Source: Hoplostethus atlanticus
Taxonomy: Eukaryota; Chordata; Actinopteri; Trachichthyiformes; Trachichthyidae
Length of the DNA stretch: 64,000 bases
NCBI GenBank assembly: GCA_034670405.1
Contig: JAXDDX010000048.1
Location: 2,347,501-2,411,500, forward strand
Direction: 5' to 3'
Position 1 is the stretch's first letter. Every line of letters starts with the position of its first letter. Of the stretch, positions 62,106-64,000 are shown in pieces. A program made the position numbers and the translations under genes. The notes under the pieces were generated by a model. It was not told the DNA's origin. It made no database searches and saw nothing but the letters and a program-made list of their open reading frames with translations.

Positions 62106-64000
62106 AGTTTGATAGAGTGAAACTAGAGGAGCGATGTAGGTTGATAGTGAACAACTATAGAGGAGTGATGTAGGTTGATAGTGGACAACTACAGAGTGAT
62201 GAAGGTTGATAGTGGACAACTATAGAGGAGTGATCTAGGTTGAGATTGGATGACTATAGAGGAGTGATGTAGGTAGATAGTGGACGACTATAATGGAGTG
62301 ATGTAGGTGGATAGTGAACGACTATAGAGGAGTGATGTAGGTTGATAGTATACAACTATAGAAGAGTGATGTAGGTTGATAGTATACAACTATAGAGTAG
62401 TGATGTAGGTTGATAGTGGACAACTATAGAGGAGTGATGTAGGTTGATAGTATACAACTATAGAGGAGTGATGTAGGTTTGTAGTGGACATCTATAGAAG
62501 AGTGGTGTAGGTTAGTATACAACTATAGAAGAGTGATGTAGGCTGATAGTATACAACTAAAGAGGAGTTATGTAGGTGGATAGTGAACGACTATAGAGGA
62601 GTAATGTAGGTTAATAGTGGACAACTATAGAAGAGTGATGTAGGTTGATAGTGGACGACTATAGAGGAGTGATGTAAGTTGCTAGTGGACAAGTATAGAG
62701 GAGTGATGTAGATTGATAGTGGTTGACTATAGAGGAGTAATGTAGGTTGATAGTGGACAACTATAGAGTAGTGATGAAGGTTGATAGTGGACAACTATAG
62801 AGGAGTGATCTAGGTTGAGAGTGGACAACTATAGAGGAGTGATGTAGGTGGACAGTGGACGACTATAGAGGAGTGATCTAGGTTGAGAGTGGACAACTAT
62901 AGAGGAGTGATGTAGGTTGATAGTGGACGACTATAATGGAGTGATGTAGTTGGATAGTGAACGACTATAGAGGAGTGATGTAGGTTGATAGTATACAACT
63001 ATAGAGGAGTAATGTAGGTTAATAGTGGACAACTATAGAAGAGTGATGTAGGTTGATAGTGGACGACTATAGAGGAGTGATATAAGTTGCTAGTGGACAA
63101 GTATAGAGGAGTGATGTAGATTGATAGTGGATGACTATAGAGGAGTAATGTAGGTTGATAGTGGACAACTATAGAAGAGTGATGTAGGTTGATAGTGGAC
63201 GACTATAGAGGAGTGATGTAAGTTGCTAGTGGACAAGTATAGAGGAGTGATGTAGATTGATAGTGGATGACTATAGAGGAGTAATGTAGGTTGATAGTGG
63301 ACAACTATAGAGTAGTGATGAAGGTTGATAGTGGACAACTATAGAGGAGTGATCTAGTTTGAGAGTGGACAACTATAGAGGAGTGATGTAGGTGGACAGT
63401 GGACGACTATAGAGGAGTGATCTAGGTTGAGAGTGGACAACTATAGAGGAGTGATGTAGGTTGATAGTGGACGACTATAATGGAGTGATGTAGTTGGATA
63501 GTGAACGACTATAGAGGAGTGATGTAGGTTGATAGTATACAACTATAGAGGAGTAATGTAGGTTAATAGTGGACAACTATAGAAGAGTGATGTAGGTTGA
63601 TAGTGGACGACTATAGAGGAGTGATATAAGTTGCTAGTGGACAAGTATAGAGGAGTGATGTAGATTGATAGTGGATGACTATAGAGGAGTGATGTAGGTT
63701 GATAGTGGACAACTACAGAGGAGTGATGTAGGTTGATAGTATACAACTATAGAAGAGTGATGTAGGTTAGTATACAACTATAGAGTGATGTATGTTGATA
63801 GTATACAACTATAGAGGAGTGATGTAGGTTGATAGTATACAACTATAGAGGAGTGATGTAGGTTGATAGTATACAACTATAGAGGAGTGATGTAGGTTAA
63901 TAGTGTACAACTATAGAGGAGTGATATAGGTTGATAGTATACAACTATAGAGGAGTGATGTAGGTTGATAGTGGACGACTATAGAGGAGTGATGTAAGTT
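62106..64000. repeat. 34-bp minisatellite with 12-unit higher-order repeat
   Basis: About 56 units of GTGATGTAGGTTGATAGTGG plus ACAACTATAGAGGA run to the end of the window and beyond. Variant units recur in fixed order. The marker GTAATGTAGGTTAATAGTGG is at 62601, 63009 and 63553, and a related marker is at 63145. The spacings are 408 (12 units), 136 (4 units) and 408 bases. Small open frames on the minus strand recur with it but encode only low-complexity repeats. Confidence 0.96.

Noticed and set aside
62106..64000. CRISPR-like array or a repeat-protein gene
   Set aside because: There are no unique spacers between direct repeats and the setting is eukaryotic. The 67-codon frames on the minus strand are by-products of the 34-bp tandem unit.

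Overview
The window looks like teleost fish nuclear DNA. The genes are split by introns with GT-AG borders. There are long runs of CA, CTAT and GA repeats, Tc1-like transposons with TA-rich flanks, tRNA-derived SINEs with a V-SINE/HpaI-type tail, L2- and L1-type LINE ends and solo LTRs. No bacterial-style operon structure is present.

Only one protein-coding gene can be supported. It lies on the minus strand between about 23.3 kb and 6.7 kb: the front part of an adhesion GPCR, read here as ADGRD2 (GPR144). Fifteen coding exons were found by eye. Every junction phase agrees, giving 2368 coding bases (789 codons plus one base). The protein runs signal peptide, pentraxin/laminin-G-like domain, GAIN domain, GPS cleavage site with tethered agonist, TM1, TM2 and TM3. 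Exons for TM4-TM7 were not found between 6722 and 1 and probably lie beyond the left edge.

Left part (1-6.7 kb): a palindromic MITE, a SINE-tailed repeat, a decayed LINE reverse-transcriptase end, a CTAT microsatellite and a dispersed repeat. Gene part (6.7-23.3 kb): introns carry solo LTRs, a SINE abutting a DNA transposon that itself holds an L1-like insertion, and intron-9 repeats that include an inverted copy of the tethered-agonist coding segment. Upstream part (23.3-62 kb): no coding exon was recognised. It holds an intact tRNA-Glu(UUC) gene, a solo LTR with perfect 5-bp target duplications, two Tc1-like elements, a 0.3-kb local duplication, many microsatellites, one CpG-dense promoter-like block near 39.5-39.8 kb and several GC-rich, repeat-poor blocks that may be conserved regulatory elements. 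Right end (62.1-64 kb and beyond): a 34-bp minisatellite organised in 12-unit (408-bp) higher-order repeats.

Family assignments rest on recognising motifs by eye; no database search was run.
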